Source: a virus. Taken from it: a stretch of 21,198 bases of DNA. The stretch spans positions 1-21,198 of IMG/VR virus record IMGVR_UViG_3300031673_000567, one strand, 5' to 3'. The position numbers and the translations under genes were made by a program. The notes under the pieces are model-generated. The model was not told the origin of the DNA and ran no database searches. It saw nothing but the letters and a program-made list of their open reading frames with translations. How positions within the stretch are numbered: position 1 is the stretch's first letter; the number at the start of each line of letters is the position of its first letter. Below, in pieces: positions 1 to 7,728 of this stretch.

Positions 1-1
1 G

Positions 2-271
2 CTGTCTTTAGCAACCGCCGTCTGGACTAAGGACGTTCAATATTTTGCATACGCTAAAGAATCGGGCGATCTTCATATCCCGGTAGGCAAGGACATTCTG
101 TGCAAGAGCGCAATGACAAAAGTGCTCGCCGCTTGGGCGCTTGGTTTGGCGCGTGATAAAGTCGGCTCGCCGGGCGTTCAGGAAATTCTTGATCCGGACG
201 ATGGCGTTACCGTTATCGCCGAGGTGACATTGAGCGAAACAACGCCTTATAGGCAAGTGACAGTATTATGA
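2..271 (+). CDS. Partial phage structural-region protein (3' end only)
   Basis: Open frame entering from the left edge and ending at TGA 269-271, giving the last 89 residues of a longer protein. The end overlaps the next start in an ATGA junction, as is typical of a translationally coupled phage operon. The visible part has an Ala/Leu/Lys-rich helical-looking stretch (around residues 38-60), then a short acidic stretch and a beta-like C-terminus. I do not recognise a family. Its place directly before a head-closure-like gene suggests a head or neck role, perhaps a head-tail adaptor, but this rests on position only. The start lies outside the window. Confidence 0.75.
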   Translation: MSLATAVWTKDVQYFAYAKESGDLHIPVGKDILCKSAMTKVLAAWALGLARDKVGSPGVQEILDPDDGVTVIAEVTLSETTPYRQVTVL

Positions 272-729
272 CAATTCAGGGTGCGGATTTAGTTGCCGTT
301 TTCTCAGGCGGTTTTCTGGAGGCGATAGATTCTCCGATCGCACCAACGGTATCCGGCACGGCTACTGAGCTTGATAGCGAGCTGCTTGAGGATGTGTTCG
401 ATATCATCGCCGAGTTGGGCAAGACTGTCACTTTTTGGGTTTACCCTGGCGAGACCTACAGTCCGGCAACCGGAACAAGGGTTCTTGGGGACGCTACGCA
501 GTACAATCTCAAAGTCTTACCGCCTTACTCGATTGATTTGAAGTATGTTGATGGCGATCTGATTAAGGCCGGCGACATGCTTTCCGGAGTCCCGGCAAAG
601 GACATCGAATTTACCCCGGCCGAAGGAATGAGCGTTACGGTCGGAAGTGATATTTGGACAATAATACGGGTCTCTCCGATATACAGCGGCGAATGGATAT
701 GCCTGTATTTGTTCCAGTTAAGGAGATAG
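268..729 (+). CDS. Putative head closure / head-tail connector protein
   Basis: A 153-residue protein starting in an ATGA overlap with the previous gene. Apart from an N-terminal acidic helix (about residues 35-50) it looks all-beta, and it ends in a basic LFQLRR tail. The order closure, gp10-like, tail terminator, tail tube is the normal siphovirus neck order, and the size fits head-closure proteins, which plug the portal/adaptor and dock the tail. The assignment rests on gene order and composition, because no diagnostic motif is visible. A decoration or minor neck protein is the alternative. A good Shine-Dalgarno sequence (AAGGAGATAG) overlaps its last codons and serves the tiny ORF that follows. 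Confidence 0.6.
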   Translation: MTIQGADLVAVFSGGFLEAIDSPIAPTVSGTATELDSELLEDVFDIIAELGKTVTFWVYPGETYSPATGTRVLGDATQYNLKVLPPYSIDLKYVDGDLIKAGDMLSGVPAKDIEFTPAEGMSVTVGSDIWTIIRVSPIYSGEWICLYLFQLRR

Positions 730-732
730 AAA

Positions 733-786
733 ATGCCTTGCCATAAAGGTAAAAAAGCAAAGAAAAAGAGGAAGCGCAAGAAGTGA
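733..786 (+). CDS. 17-residue Lys/Arg-rich mini-protein
   Basis: ATG at 733 preceded by AAGGAG with good spacing, reading MPCHKGKKAKKKRKRKK and stopping at 784-786. Twelve of 17 residues are Lys or Arg, and Cys3 and His4 could bind metal. The stop overlaps the GTG start of the next gene (GTGA), so its translation would deliver ribosomes to that gene. Possible roles are a DNA- or RNA-binding peptide, a leader that couples translation, or a small virion component that neutralises DNA charge at the neck. The strong Shine-Dalgarno and tight fit between two structural genes argue that it is translated. Function is unknown. Confidence 0.55.
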   Translation: MPCHKGKKAKKKRKRKK

Positions 787-1184
787 CGACGAATAACCTG
801 GCACAATTCAATTCAGAGATAACACAGTTTGCACGGAGCATTCCGGGCAAAGTCACTTTATTGCAGAAAAAGATTGTGCTTGAGGCTCTTCGAAGGCTCG
901 TACAAAAGACCCCTGTTGATACCGGCCGCGCTCGGGGGAACTGGCAGGTGACGATAGGCGAGCCTGCAGAAGGAAAGTTTGATCAGACAGACAAAAAGGG
1001 TGACGCTACGATTGCGAAGGGATTGGCTGCGTTGGCCGGGCTCCCTGATATGCAAGTGATCTGGATTTCGAACAATATCGATTACATCGAGGAACTTGAG
1101 CACGGTCATAGTGGGCAGGCCCCGGAAGGCATGTTGGCGGTGACAATCGAAGAGCTTAGGAATATGTTCAAGGTGGTGCAATGA
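783..1184 (+). CDS. HK97 gp10-like neck/tail completion protein
   Basis: 133 residues, starting at GTG 783 with a GAGG-type ribosome site inside the preceding mini-ORF. The motif KTPVDTGRARGNW (about residues 41-53), a central region, and the C-terminal pattern YIEELEHGHSGQAPEGML (about 102-119) are the hallmark of the HK97 gp10 / minor tail protein family. In that family a TPVDTGxLRxxW segment is followed by a Y(A)xxxE(Y/H)G.S.QAP.GM segment. These proteins sit at the head-tail junction or help complete the tail. The gene overlaps the next one by four bases. Family assignment is from visible motifs; the exact virion position is inferred. Confidence 0.85.
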   Translation: MTTNNLAQFNSEITQFARSIPGKVTLLQKKIVLEALRRLVQKTPVDTGRARGNWQVTIGEPAEGKFDQTDKKGDATIAKGLAALAGLPDMQVIWISNNIDYIEELEHGHSGQAPEGMLAVTIEELRNMFKVVQ

Positions 1185-1588
1185 CAAAGACGGAAATTGC
1201 CAACGCGATACGCAGCCGCTTCAAGGCGCAGGTGGCGGACGTCTTGTCTCTGACAACTCAGTACGACAACCAGAAGCTCGACAATCCGGACAATGTGCAA
1301 TGGTGCAGGTTGACGATAATCCCCGGACAAACTACGCAAGAATCGATAGGCAACCCGGCAGGGCAAAGGTTCAGGACTCCTGGCGTTATGACAGCCCAGA
1401 TATTCTGCCCTGTTGGTGCGGGAGACGGCGGATTATGGGATTTGGCCGATTCGATAGAATCTGCATTTCGTTGTGTTACTGATAGCGGAGTAACATTTAG
1501 AACTCCCTACTCATATAAAGTTGGAAGGAACGGCGACGAATGGCAGATTAACGTCAACTGCCCGTTCTATGCCGATGATATTGGGTAA
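1181..1588 (+). CDS. Tail terminator protein (DUF4128-like)
   Basis: 135 residues, starting in an ATGA overlap with the gp10-like gene. An N-terminal helix (TEIANAIRSRFKAQV) is followed by beta strands with the pattern WCRLTIIPGQ..., RTPGVMTAQIF and a C-terminal strand WQINVNCPFYADD. This matches the DUF4128/lambda gpU-type tail terminators, which cap the finished tail tube and join it to the head. Size and the place just before the tail tube gene agree. Confidence is good for the family and lower for the precise subfamily. Confidence 0.75.
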   Translation: MTKTEIANAIRSRFKAQVADVLSLTTQYDNQKLDNPDNVQWCRLTIIPGQTTQESIGNPAGQRFRTPGVMTAQIFCPVGAGDGGLWDLADSIESAFRCVTDSGVTFRTPYSYKVGRNGDEWQINVNCPFYADDIG

Positions 1589-1615
1589 AACAAAATCCTC
1601 TGAAAGGGAATGATT

Positions 1616-3544
1616 ATGACTATAAGTGACATTTCAAGAGTATTGCTGGCATACGCTCAGGAATCCACGTTCGGCCAGCAGGTGACTGGCTGCAATTTGC
1701 AGAAGGTGAGACTGACCGGGGAAAGCCTAAAGCAGGATACGGACATTGCCAACAGTAATGAGATCCGGCCCGACAGACAGATTGTCGGCGTGTCGAGAAC
1801 AAGGGTGGCTGTGTCGGGCGATCTTAATTATGAATTCAGCTACGGCAGCTTCGATGATTTCCTGGCGTGCGTTTTAATGTCTGCGAACGTCAAGGCTCAG
1901 GGAACGCTGACGATCGATACGAACTGCACGGGCGGCAATTCATCGCAAGGCTTGCTCTCATTGGATGTAAATCCCATCGATGGCGATACAATGACAATCG
2001 GCACGACCGAGTATCGATTCAAAACCATTATGACCCAGGCCAATGATATTCAAATCGGTACAACTGCAGTGATTACGCAAGCGAGCGTGGTCGCCACGAT
2101 CAATGGTACCGGGACCGCGGGAATGGAATATTACACGGCAACTGTGACTCCGCATCCCCTGGTCAGAATGGGGGCATTTGCTGCAAACGATTCTATCGTT
2201 ACCGCCATAGCTACAGGCGTGGCCGGCGATACGATAGCAACAACAGAGACCTTCGATTCTGACTTGAACTTTTTCGATGCTGTCACTCTTGGAACAACGG
2301 CTGCCGGCGCAGATGGCGATACGATGACCGTTGACACGAAGGTGTATTACTTCGATCTCAACGGCGCATTGGACGATATCGACGGCCATATCGAGGTCGG
2401 GGCGGCAACAGCGAATACTCAGGCCAATATAGTAAACGCTATCACCCTGGGCGGAGTTCCCGGCACCGGATACGCCGCGAACATGACATTACATCCGACT
2501 GTCACAATTGACGACTTCGCCACAGATATTGCTGTTTTGACGGCGATGTTGCCCGGTCTGGCCGGCAATTCGATTGCCACTACCGAAACGTTTGCAGCCG
2601 TAACCAATATCTTTAACGGAGGGACACTCGGGACTACTACGGCGGGAGCGGGCTGGACGGCCCCGGTCACGGTCACTGCCAGTACAATTAGCGTGGCAAG
2701 CGGTGACAGTTCTTTCAATGACTCAGGAAGCGGATTCGGGAGCATAGTTGCAAATCAATGGATCAGGGCGTCCGGATGGACTGGTGATTATGTGGCAAAT
2801 AACGGCTACTTCAAGGTCGCATCGGCCACGGCTGCGAAGGTAATCGTTTACGGGACCCTCGTTACGGAAGCGGAAGGATCCTCACGCACGATCAAGCAGG
2901 GCAGCTCTATCGTCAACGGTGTGGCAAAGAACTCATTCAACTTCGAGCGTACATATACGGACCTGACACAAGAGCTTGCGTTGTTCAAGGGCTGTATGCT
3001 GAATCAGATGACCCTCACCGTCGGGACGAACGGTATTATCACCGGCAGCTTCGGCGTGATGGGCCAGATAGAGACGTCCGAGACGGCAAGCGGCGGGGAC
3101 GGGTACGAGGATCCGAACGATAACGACGTCCTGAATTCCATCGACCACGTTCAGGGAGTTTACGAAAACGCGGCAGCTATCGACGTTCTCGATTGCTCTT
3201 TGACGATAACCAACAACCTGAGAGAACGATTGAAGGTCGGGACGCTTGGACCGTTCAGCTTCGGAGCGGGCAAGATCAATGTCTCGGGTTCGTTTACGGC
3301 CTACTACGAAGGCAACACTCTTTATGATAAGTATCTTGATTTCGATAACACTTCTCTTGCCAAGGTATTTCAGGATGCCGACGGCAACGGTTACGTTTTC
3401 GATCTGCCGGGCTTGAAGATAACGGACGCCTATAGGCATTCCTCAGAAGGGGACGATGCCGATTTCAAAGTGCCCTGCACGTTCCAGGCGTTCATGGATA
3501 GCACGGAAGAAATTACAATCAGGATCGTTCGGTTCGCAGCGTAA
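1616..3544 (+). CDS. Major tail tube protein with internal duplicated domains
   Basis: The second in-frame ATG (1616) is chosen over 1610, because the AAAGGGA ribosome site at 1603-1609 leaves no room before the first ATG. The product is 642 residues. The N-terminal ~90 residues (QESTFGQQ..., EIRPDRQ, VAVSGDLNYEFSYGSFDDFLACVL) and the C-terminal part (about 430-640) fit the phage tail tube family resembling Phage_tube_2. Between them lie two tandem copies of a ~110-residue beta domain and a further Gly/Ser-rich beta region. Tail tube proteins of this type are usually about 300-400 residues, so this one is enlarged. The insertions probably project from the tube surface. The gene follows the tail terminator, as expected. 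Confidence 0.85.
   Translation: MTISDISRVLLAYAQESTFGQQVTGCNLQKVRLTGESLKQDTDIANSNEIRPDRQIVGVSRTRVAVSGDLNYEFSYGSFDDFLACVLMSANVKAQGTLTIDTNCTGGNSSQGLLSLDVNPIDGDTMTIGTTEYRFKTIMTQANDIQIGTTAVITQASVVATINGTGTAGMEYYTATVTPHPLVRMGAFAANDSIVTAIATGVAGDTIATTETFDSDLNFFDAVTLGTTAAGADGDTMTVDTKVYYFDLNGALDDIDGHIEVGAATANTQANIVNAITLGGVPGTGYAANMTLHPTVTIDDFATDIAVLTAMLPGLAGNSIATTETFAAVTNIFNGGTLGTTTAGAGWTAPVTVTASTISVASGDSSFNDSGSGFGSIVANQWIRASGWTGDYVANNGYFKVASATAAKVIVYGTLVTEAEGSSRTIKQGSSIVNGVAKNSFNFERTYTDLTQELALFKGCMLNQMTLTVGTNGIITGSFGVMGQIETSETASGGDGYEDPNDNDVLNSIDHVQGVYENAAAIDVLDCSLTITNNLRERLKVGTLGPFSFGAGKINVSGSFTAYYEGNTLYDKYLDFDNTSLAKVFQDADGNGYVFDLPGLKITDAYRHSSEGDDADFKVPCTFQAFMDSTEEITIRIVRFAA
1982..2645 (+). repeat. 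Tandem duplicated accessory domain inside tail tube gene
   Basis: Two direct copies of about 330 bp each (roughly 1982-2311 and 2315-2645) encode paralogous domains. Each begins GDTMTI/GDTMTV, continues through a QANIVNAI-type helix and a HPTV/HPLV strand, and ends GLAGNSIATTETF...LGTT. At DNA level the copies agree only in patches, so the duplication is old. This domain type is familiar from phage virion proteins, where it appears as an added surface module. Confidence 0.8.
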
Positions 3545-3548
3545 AAAA

Positions 3549-3749
3549 ATGACAGATGACGAATCAAAAAAAATAATAAAAGCAGCATCCAATATTTTAA
3601 TGGATGCAGTTCTTGATATTATACAAAACGACTCCCATCACTGGAGCAACAGGCCATGTCAGTCATGTCTAACTATATCAGGAATAATCGGCAAGCCATT
3701 TGGTTGCTATAAATATCAAGAGGACCGAAAGAAAAACGAATCCGGTTAG
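3549..3749 (+). CDS. Small Cys-containing hypothetical protein
   Basis: 66 residues from ATG 3549, four bases after the tail tube stop. An upstream in-frame extension to 3456 would lie inside the tube gene and is not needed. The protein has a helical N-terminal half (about residues 5-27), then CQSC with another Cys 14 residues later, which could be part of a metal site. No clear Shine-Dalgarno precedes it, so it may depend on coupling to the tube gene. Its region is more AT-rich than its neighbours, which suggests a late insertion. No family recognised. Confidence 0.6.
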   Translation: MTDDESKKIIKAASNILMDAVLDIIQNDSHHWSNRPCQSCLTISGIIGKPFGCYKYQEDRKKNESG

Positions 3750-3787
3750 CGAAGTGATTCAATACCAAAGAAAGAAAGGGATCGGTC

Positions 3788-4192
3788 ATGGGCAGTTTGA
3801 GGCAATTCAGGCTCGATAACGACAAGTCCGTTGAGGGGGTATGGCATAAGTTCGGGGCCGGTATCGAGGTCAAGATAGCGCGTATGCACAACCTTGAATT
3901 CAATAAATACTACGAAAAAATCAGCGAGCCGGTCCTGGGCCAGTTAAGGCGAAGGACTGTTGACGGGGAAACGCTTAGGGGCCTGATGAAACAGGCCATT
4001 GCGCACTGTTTGATCCGCGACTGGAAGGGCATGGAGGACGACGACGGCAAGACGATCAAATACACGCCGGAAAAGGCTCTGGAGATTATCAGCGATCCGG
4101 CCAATGTGATTTTTTACGACTTCGTGATAGATGTTTCCGCGTCCATCAATTTGTTCTTCGAAGAGCAGAAAGAGCAAGCGGTAAAAAACTGA
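3788..4192 (+). CDS. Tail assembly chaperone, short form (gpG-like)
   Basis: 134 residues, preceded by AAAGGGA at good spacing. The protein is mostly helical and contains DWKGMEDDDGKTIKYTPEKALEI (about residues 78-100) followed by an aromatic helix. The segment W.G..D.dGk.i.yt.e.A is characteristic of siphovirus tail assembly chaperones. In lambda the equivalent gpG, with its frameshifted form gpGT, keeps the tape measure soluble and recruits tail tube subunits. Position between tube and tape measure fits. The gene ends in a canonical slippery heptamer, so a fraction of ribosomes should make a longer product. Confidence 0.85.
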   Translation: MGSLRQFRLDNDKSVEGVWHKFGAGIEVKIARMHNLEFNKYYEKISEPVLGQLRRRTVDGETLRGLMKQAIAHCLIRDWKGMEDDDGKTIKYTPEKALEIISDPANVIFYDFVIDVSASINLFFEEQKEQAVKN

Positions 4193-4509
4193 TTGGCTGC
4201 CTGAAATGGCAGCTCGAATGGGGCAAAGATGTTAAGTTTCTTGAGCAAAGAGCGAAAGCCGGCAAGCCTACGCCGGCGTGGGAAAACATGCCGGAGCTTT
4301 ACGATGACCTTATTGATACGTGGAGAGCATTCTGGTCCCTGCACGGACGCAGGCAGTACGGCTACGGACCTTGCCCGTTAAGCGTCGGTGACATTATGGA
4401 ATATGCAAGGCTCTACGAAGTGAGGAAACCGAGAGAATTTTTCGAATACATATCGGCAATGGATAATGAATGGTTGATTTGGTATGGCAACACTAAGAGC
4501 GGCGATTGA
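3788..4509 (+). CDS. Tail assembly chaperone, frameshifted long form (gpGT-like)
   Basis: A -1 shift at 4189 fuses the 134-residue chaperone to 106 more residues in the other frame, giving a predicted 240-residue protein. The extension is open from the slippery site to TGA 4507-4509 and is Trp/Tyr-rich (LKWQLEWGKD, DTWRAFWSLHGRRQYGYG, EYARLYEV). That composition is common in the T part of GT proteins, which binds the tail tube subunit. The last 26 bases overlap the tape measure start. An internal ATG at 4288 exists, but the whole upstream stretch is open and protein-like, so independent initiation is less likely. The frameshift is inferred from the signal and the conserved gene layout. Confidence 0.85.
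4183..4214 (+). promoter_or_regulatory. -1 programmed ribosomal frameshift signal (slippery site plus hairpin)
   Basis: The heptamer A AAA AAC lies at 4183-4189 in the correct zero frame (codons GTA AAA AAC), immediately before the TGA stop. Five bases later, GGCTGCC (4195-4201) can pair with GGCAGCT (4208-4214) across a six-base loop. That gives six Watson-Crick pairs plus one wobble, at the usual stimulator distance. The -1 frame is open from here to 4509. Confidence 0.9.
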
Positions 4510-6478
4510 TGCAAGAGGGGCGACGCGGGGAGCTGCGGAGTTCGACAGGGCTACGGGGAAGATGAAGCGCAGCGCTGGGACAGCGACCAAGTCCATCGAG
4601 AGCGGTTTCGCAAGCGCCATGAGGCGTATCCTGATGTTCGGCGGTGCGGGTGGCGCGATATATACCCTCAAGAAATTCATCGACTCGGCGTCCGATGCAC
4701 AGGAGACGATGAATAAGTTTAATGTCGTTTTTCGAGAAAACGCAAAAGAAGCGGCTGCATGGGCGGAGGAATTCGGAGACAAGGTCGGCAGGGCTACTCA
4801 GGATGTCGCGAATTGGATGGCGGGATTGCAGGATCTGTTTGTCCCGTTGGGTTTTGCGAGAAAAGAAGCTATGGAGCTTTCGAAGAATCTCACAGCCCTT
4901 GCGGTCGATGTTGCCTCTTTCAGCAATAAGGTTGACGCGGAAGTTATACGTGACTTTACATCGGCACTCGTAGGCAACCACGAGACGGTGCGTAAATTCG
5001 GAATTATTATCAGCGAGACTTCTCTTGCCCAGGAAGCCCTTAATCAAAATCTCGGCAAGGCTTATAAAGACCTGACGGATCTGGAGAAGGTCCAGCTTCG
5101 GTATTCGCTTATTCAGAAAGGCACAACCGACGCCCAGGGCGATGCTGTCAGGTCGATGAACGATTACGCCAACCAGGTCAAACGCCTCAATGCGAATTGG
5201 ACGGAAATCAAGACGACTTTGGGCGGCCCGGTGATGGATGTCCTGTCAGATATGCTTGTAGCAATCAATAAAAACGATGAGGCAACAAAGCGATGGACTA
5301 AGAATATGGCGGAAGGTTTTGAAATAGCGTTGCCGGCAGCTAAGAAATCGCTTGGTATCTTAAGTAAGTTAGTAGATCTTGCTCCAGCAAGAATATTTGC
5401 AGATAGCTTCGATAAAGCTGTTTACAGAAGTTTCCCGGAGCACAAAACGCAATACATACCCGGCGGCAAGCCGGAAATGAGGGGCCAGCTTCCGGCGGAA
5501 TCGGAGGAAGCGGCATTGAACAGGCGGCTGCAGGAGGCTTATGCAGGGCCGGCAGCCGGGCCATCGGCGCCAGTCCAGCAAACGGAGCAAGGCATTAAAG
5601 AACGGCAGGAGCTTGAAAGGCGGGTCATAGAGGATACGCGGCAGGGCATTGAAAGCGTTCGCAATCAGGATTATTTGACACGGATGGAGAGAATCAAGAG
5701 CCTCGAAATATATCGGGACGAAAACGCCGCCACACTAAGCGCTGTCGGGGAAGCAAGCAAAATGCTCGATGAAGAGATCCGCAGCGTGGAGCGTTCACGT
5801 CTCGATGCGATGAAGGTATATCGGGCCGAGCTGCAAGAGGATTTCGAGGATTCATCTTTGTATATTTCCGAAAGGTTCGCAGATACCGCCCAATCGATTG
5901 AAGGTTCTATGGGAAATGCCTTTTTCAGTATGATTTCCCAGGGTGCGAGCTGGAAGGATGCTATGACGGGCTTTTTCAGTGACGTCGGCAATGCGTTCGG
6001 CCGGATGGCTTCTGAAATGATGGCCCGGGCGATAATGATGAGTGCAGTATCGGGCATTGGGTCTCTTTTCGGACCAGCACCTATACAAGGTTCCGGACTG
6101 CCAGTAGAGCAAAGATTTGCAAATATTGGCAATCCGGTCCCGAGCGCCATGGGCAACGTGTTCGACAGGGGCCGGTTAGTGCCTATGGCAAACGGTGAAG
6201 TTCTTGACCGCCCGACTTATTTCCCGTTAGCAGATGGCAAGACTGGCGTTGCCGGCGAGGCTGGGCCGGAGCTGGGCTTCTTTCCTTTGCGAAGAAATCG
6301 GGGGCGTCTCGGCCTTGATGCTTCCGGAGGCACGCCGAACATTACGGTCAGCCCTACGCCCGTCAAGATCGTGTTCGTCAAAAACGAAAGAGAAGCGCAG
6401 ATCGAGGCGATGAAAAGCAAAGAGGGCGAGAAAGTTTTCATCCAACACGCAATCCGTAACCGGAATTTGTTAAGGTGA
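4484..6478 (+). CDS. Tail tape measure protein
   Basis: 664 residues starting inside the end of the chaperone extension. A basic N-terminus is followed by a hydrophobic segment (about 50-62) and the tape-measure core: ASDAQETMNKFNVVF, a DVASF-type segment and the ALVGNHETVRKFGI motif. A Pro/Ala/Gln-rich linker (about 335-375) leads to a long charged helix (about 375-460) and a helical ISQGASWKDAMTGFF segment. The C-terminus (GNVFDRGRLVPMANGEVLDRP, then TGVAGEAGPELGFFPLRR) is the lambda gpH-type end, normally cleaved or remodelled during assembly. At about 1.5 angstrom per residue the tail would be near 100 nm. No peptidase motif is obvious inside it. Confidence 0.93.
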   Translation: MATLRAAIDARGATRGAAEFDRATGKMKRSAGTATKSIESGFASAMRRILMFGGAGGAIYTLKKFIDSASDAQETMNKFNVVFRENAKEAAAWAEEFGDKVGRATQDVANWMAGLQDLFVPLGFARKEAMELSKNLTALAVDVASFSNKVDAEVIRDFTSALVGNHETVRKFGIIISETSLAQEALNQNLGKAYKDLTDLEKVQLRYSLIQKGTTDAQGDAVRSMNDYANQVKRLNANWTEIKTTLGGPVMDVLSDMLVAINKNDEATKRWTKNMAEGFEIALPAAKKSLGILSKLVDLAPARIFADSFDKAVYRSFPEHKTQYIPGGKPEMRGQLPAESEEAALNRRLQEAYAGPAAGPSAPVQQTEQGIKERQELERRVIEDTRQGIESVRNQDYLTRMERIKSLEIYRDENAATLSAVGEASKMLDEEIRSVERSRLDAMKVYRAELQEDFEDSSLYISERFADTAQSIEGSMGNAFFSMISQGASWKDAMTGFFSDVGNAFGRMASEMMARAIMMSAVSGIGSLFGPAPIQGSGLPVEQRFANIGNPVPSAMGNVFDRGRLVPMANGEVLDRPTYFPLADGKTGVAGEAGPELGFFPLRRNRGRLGLDASGGTPNITVSPTPVKIVFVKNEREAQIEAMKSKEGEKVFIQHAIRNRNLLR

Positions 6479-6485
6479 AATTGAT

Positions 6486-7724
6486 ATGGCTTTCAAAATC
6501 GGATACGCAGACGGTCATAAGAATTTACTGATAGCGGTCAAGGGCTTCCTGTGCGATGCCAAGAAGGCCTACAACATCGCCGCAGGTGGAGGCAATACAG
6601 GGGACGGCTACGTCTCAGCAGAGCGGGCCGGGGCAGCGCCGGTGGATGAGACCTGGACGCTGACCGCAACGAGCGCAACCAATTTCACCGTGACAGGCTC
6701 GGTATCCGGCGCACAGGCGGCCGCGACGGTTGCGACTCCATACGATAACGGGATAGTCGCGTTTACGATCATCGCGGGCGATACGGCTTTTGTCGCTACC
6801 GATTCGTTCACGTTCGACGTGGCCGATGGTTTGGGTGCGACCGAGTTATATACGGCCATGCGGTACGATACCGATTACGATGGCGCCGGCGGCTACGAAT
6901 TGATCCTAATGGGGCCGGGCACGGCGGGGACGGATGAGATTTACTCGGCCATTCAGACGGTCGAGAGCGCGGGCGACGATTATTACAACTGGCGGATAGC
7001 GGGAATGACGGGCTATACGGATACGGAATTGCAATACATGCCTGGCCTGACGCAGGGCAGGATGGCTCGATTACTGCTGTGGCAGAACAAGATTCAATAT
7101 TGGTGCGTTGCCAACGGCCGGCGGTTTATCGTGGTCGCGAAGGTTTCCGGCGTTTACGAGGCATTATATCTCGGTTTCGCACTGCCTTACGGCCTGCCGA
7201 CACAGTTTCCGTATCCTATGGTTGTTGGTGGTGCGGCGTGTCCATACGCAACGGCGGAAGATAACAGATACAGTTCTATTGTGACAAGTCACAGAGGATT
7301 CCCCAGCCCATTCGGAACTGCCGGAGTGTGTACGAATCTAACTTTTGACCCCACTTCCGAAGCTGGAACCTTAAAAATATTGCAGGGGACAAGCTGGAAC
7401 CGGATATCCAGAATGGTCACTACGAATATCGTATGGCCTTATACATCATCTTATTATCAATATAATGACAATGCGCCGTACCACCAGTTCAGTACTTTAC
7501 TACGAGAGAATGTCGACGGAACATACCCGATATTCCCAACAGTGATAATGTGTAATTCACCGAACAAGCATATTTTCGGCGAGATGCAGGGAGTCTTTGC
7601 CGTTAAAGGATTTGGTGGGATAGCTGCTGAGGACACCTTTGCAATAAACGGCGATACTTATGTGGCATTCCCGATTATACCAAATGCAGATGCTGCTAAT
7701 TTTTGGGCCTTGAAACTGGAGTGA
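6486..7724 (+). CDS. Virion structural protein, distal tail region, with inserted beta domain
   Basis: 412 residues with AAGGTG eight bases before the ATG. The start (MAFKIGYADGHKNLL) is followed by an inserted beta module at about residues 35-115 (ETWTLTATSATNFTVTGSVS, then a TAFVATDSFTF strand). This resembles a module added to many phage virion proteins. After it come DEIYSAIQTVESAGDDYYNW, an IQYWCVANGRRFIVVAKVSG segment and an LPYGLPTQFPYPMVVGG segment. I recognise this as a virion structural protein type encoded next to tape measure genes in several phages. It probably contributes to the baseplate or side fibres, but the role is not defined. It is followed by a gene of related type. Confidence 0.65.
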   Translation: MAFKIGYADGHKNLLIAVKGFLCDAKKAYNIAAGGGNTGDGYVSAERAGAAPVDETWTLTATSATNFTVTGSVSGAQAAATVATPYDNGIVAFTIIAGDTAFVATDSFTFDVADGLGATELYTAMRYDTDYDGAGGYELILMGPGTAGTDEIYSAIQTVESAGDDYYNWRIAGMTGYTDTELQYMPGLTQGRMARLLLWQNKIQYWCVANGRRFIVVAKVSGVYEALYLGFALPYGLPTQFPYPMVVGGAACPYATAEDNRYSSIVTSHRGFPSPFGTAGVCTNLTFDPTSEAGTLKILQGTSWNRISRMVTTNIVWPYTSSYYQYNDNAPYHQFSTLLRENVDGTYPIFPTVIMCNSPNKHIFGEMQGVFAVKGFGGIAAEDTFAINGDTYVAFPIIPNADAANFWALKLE

Positions 7725-7728
7725 TATC

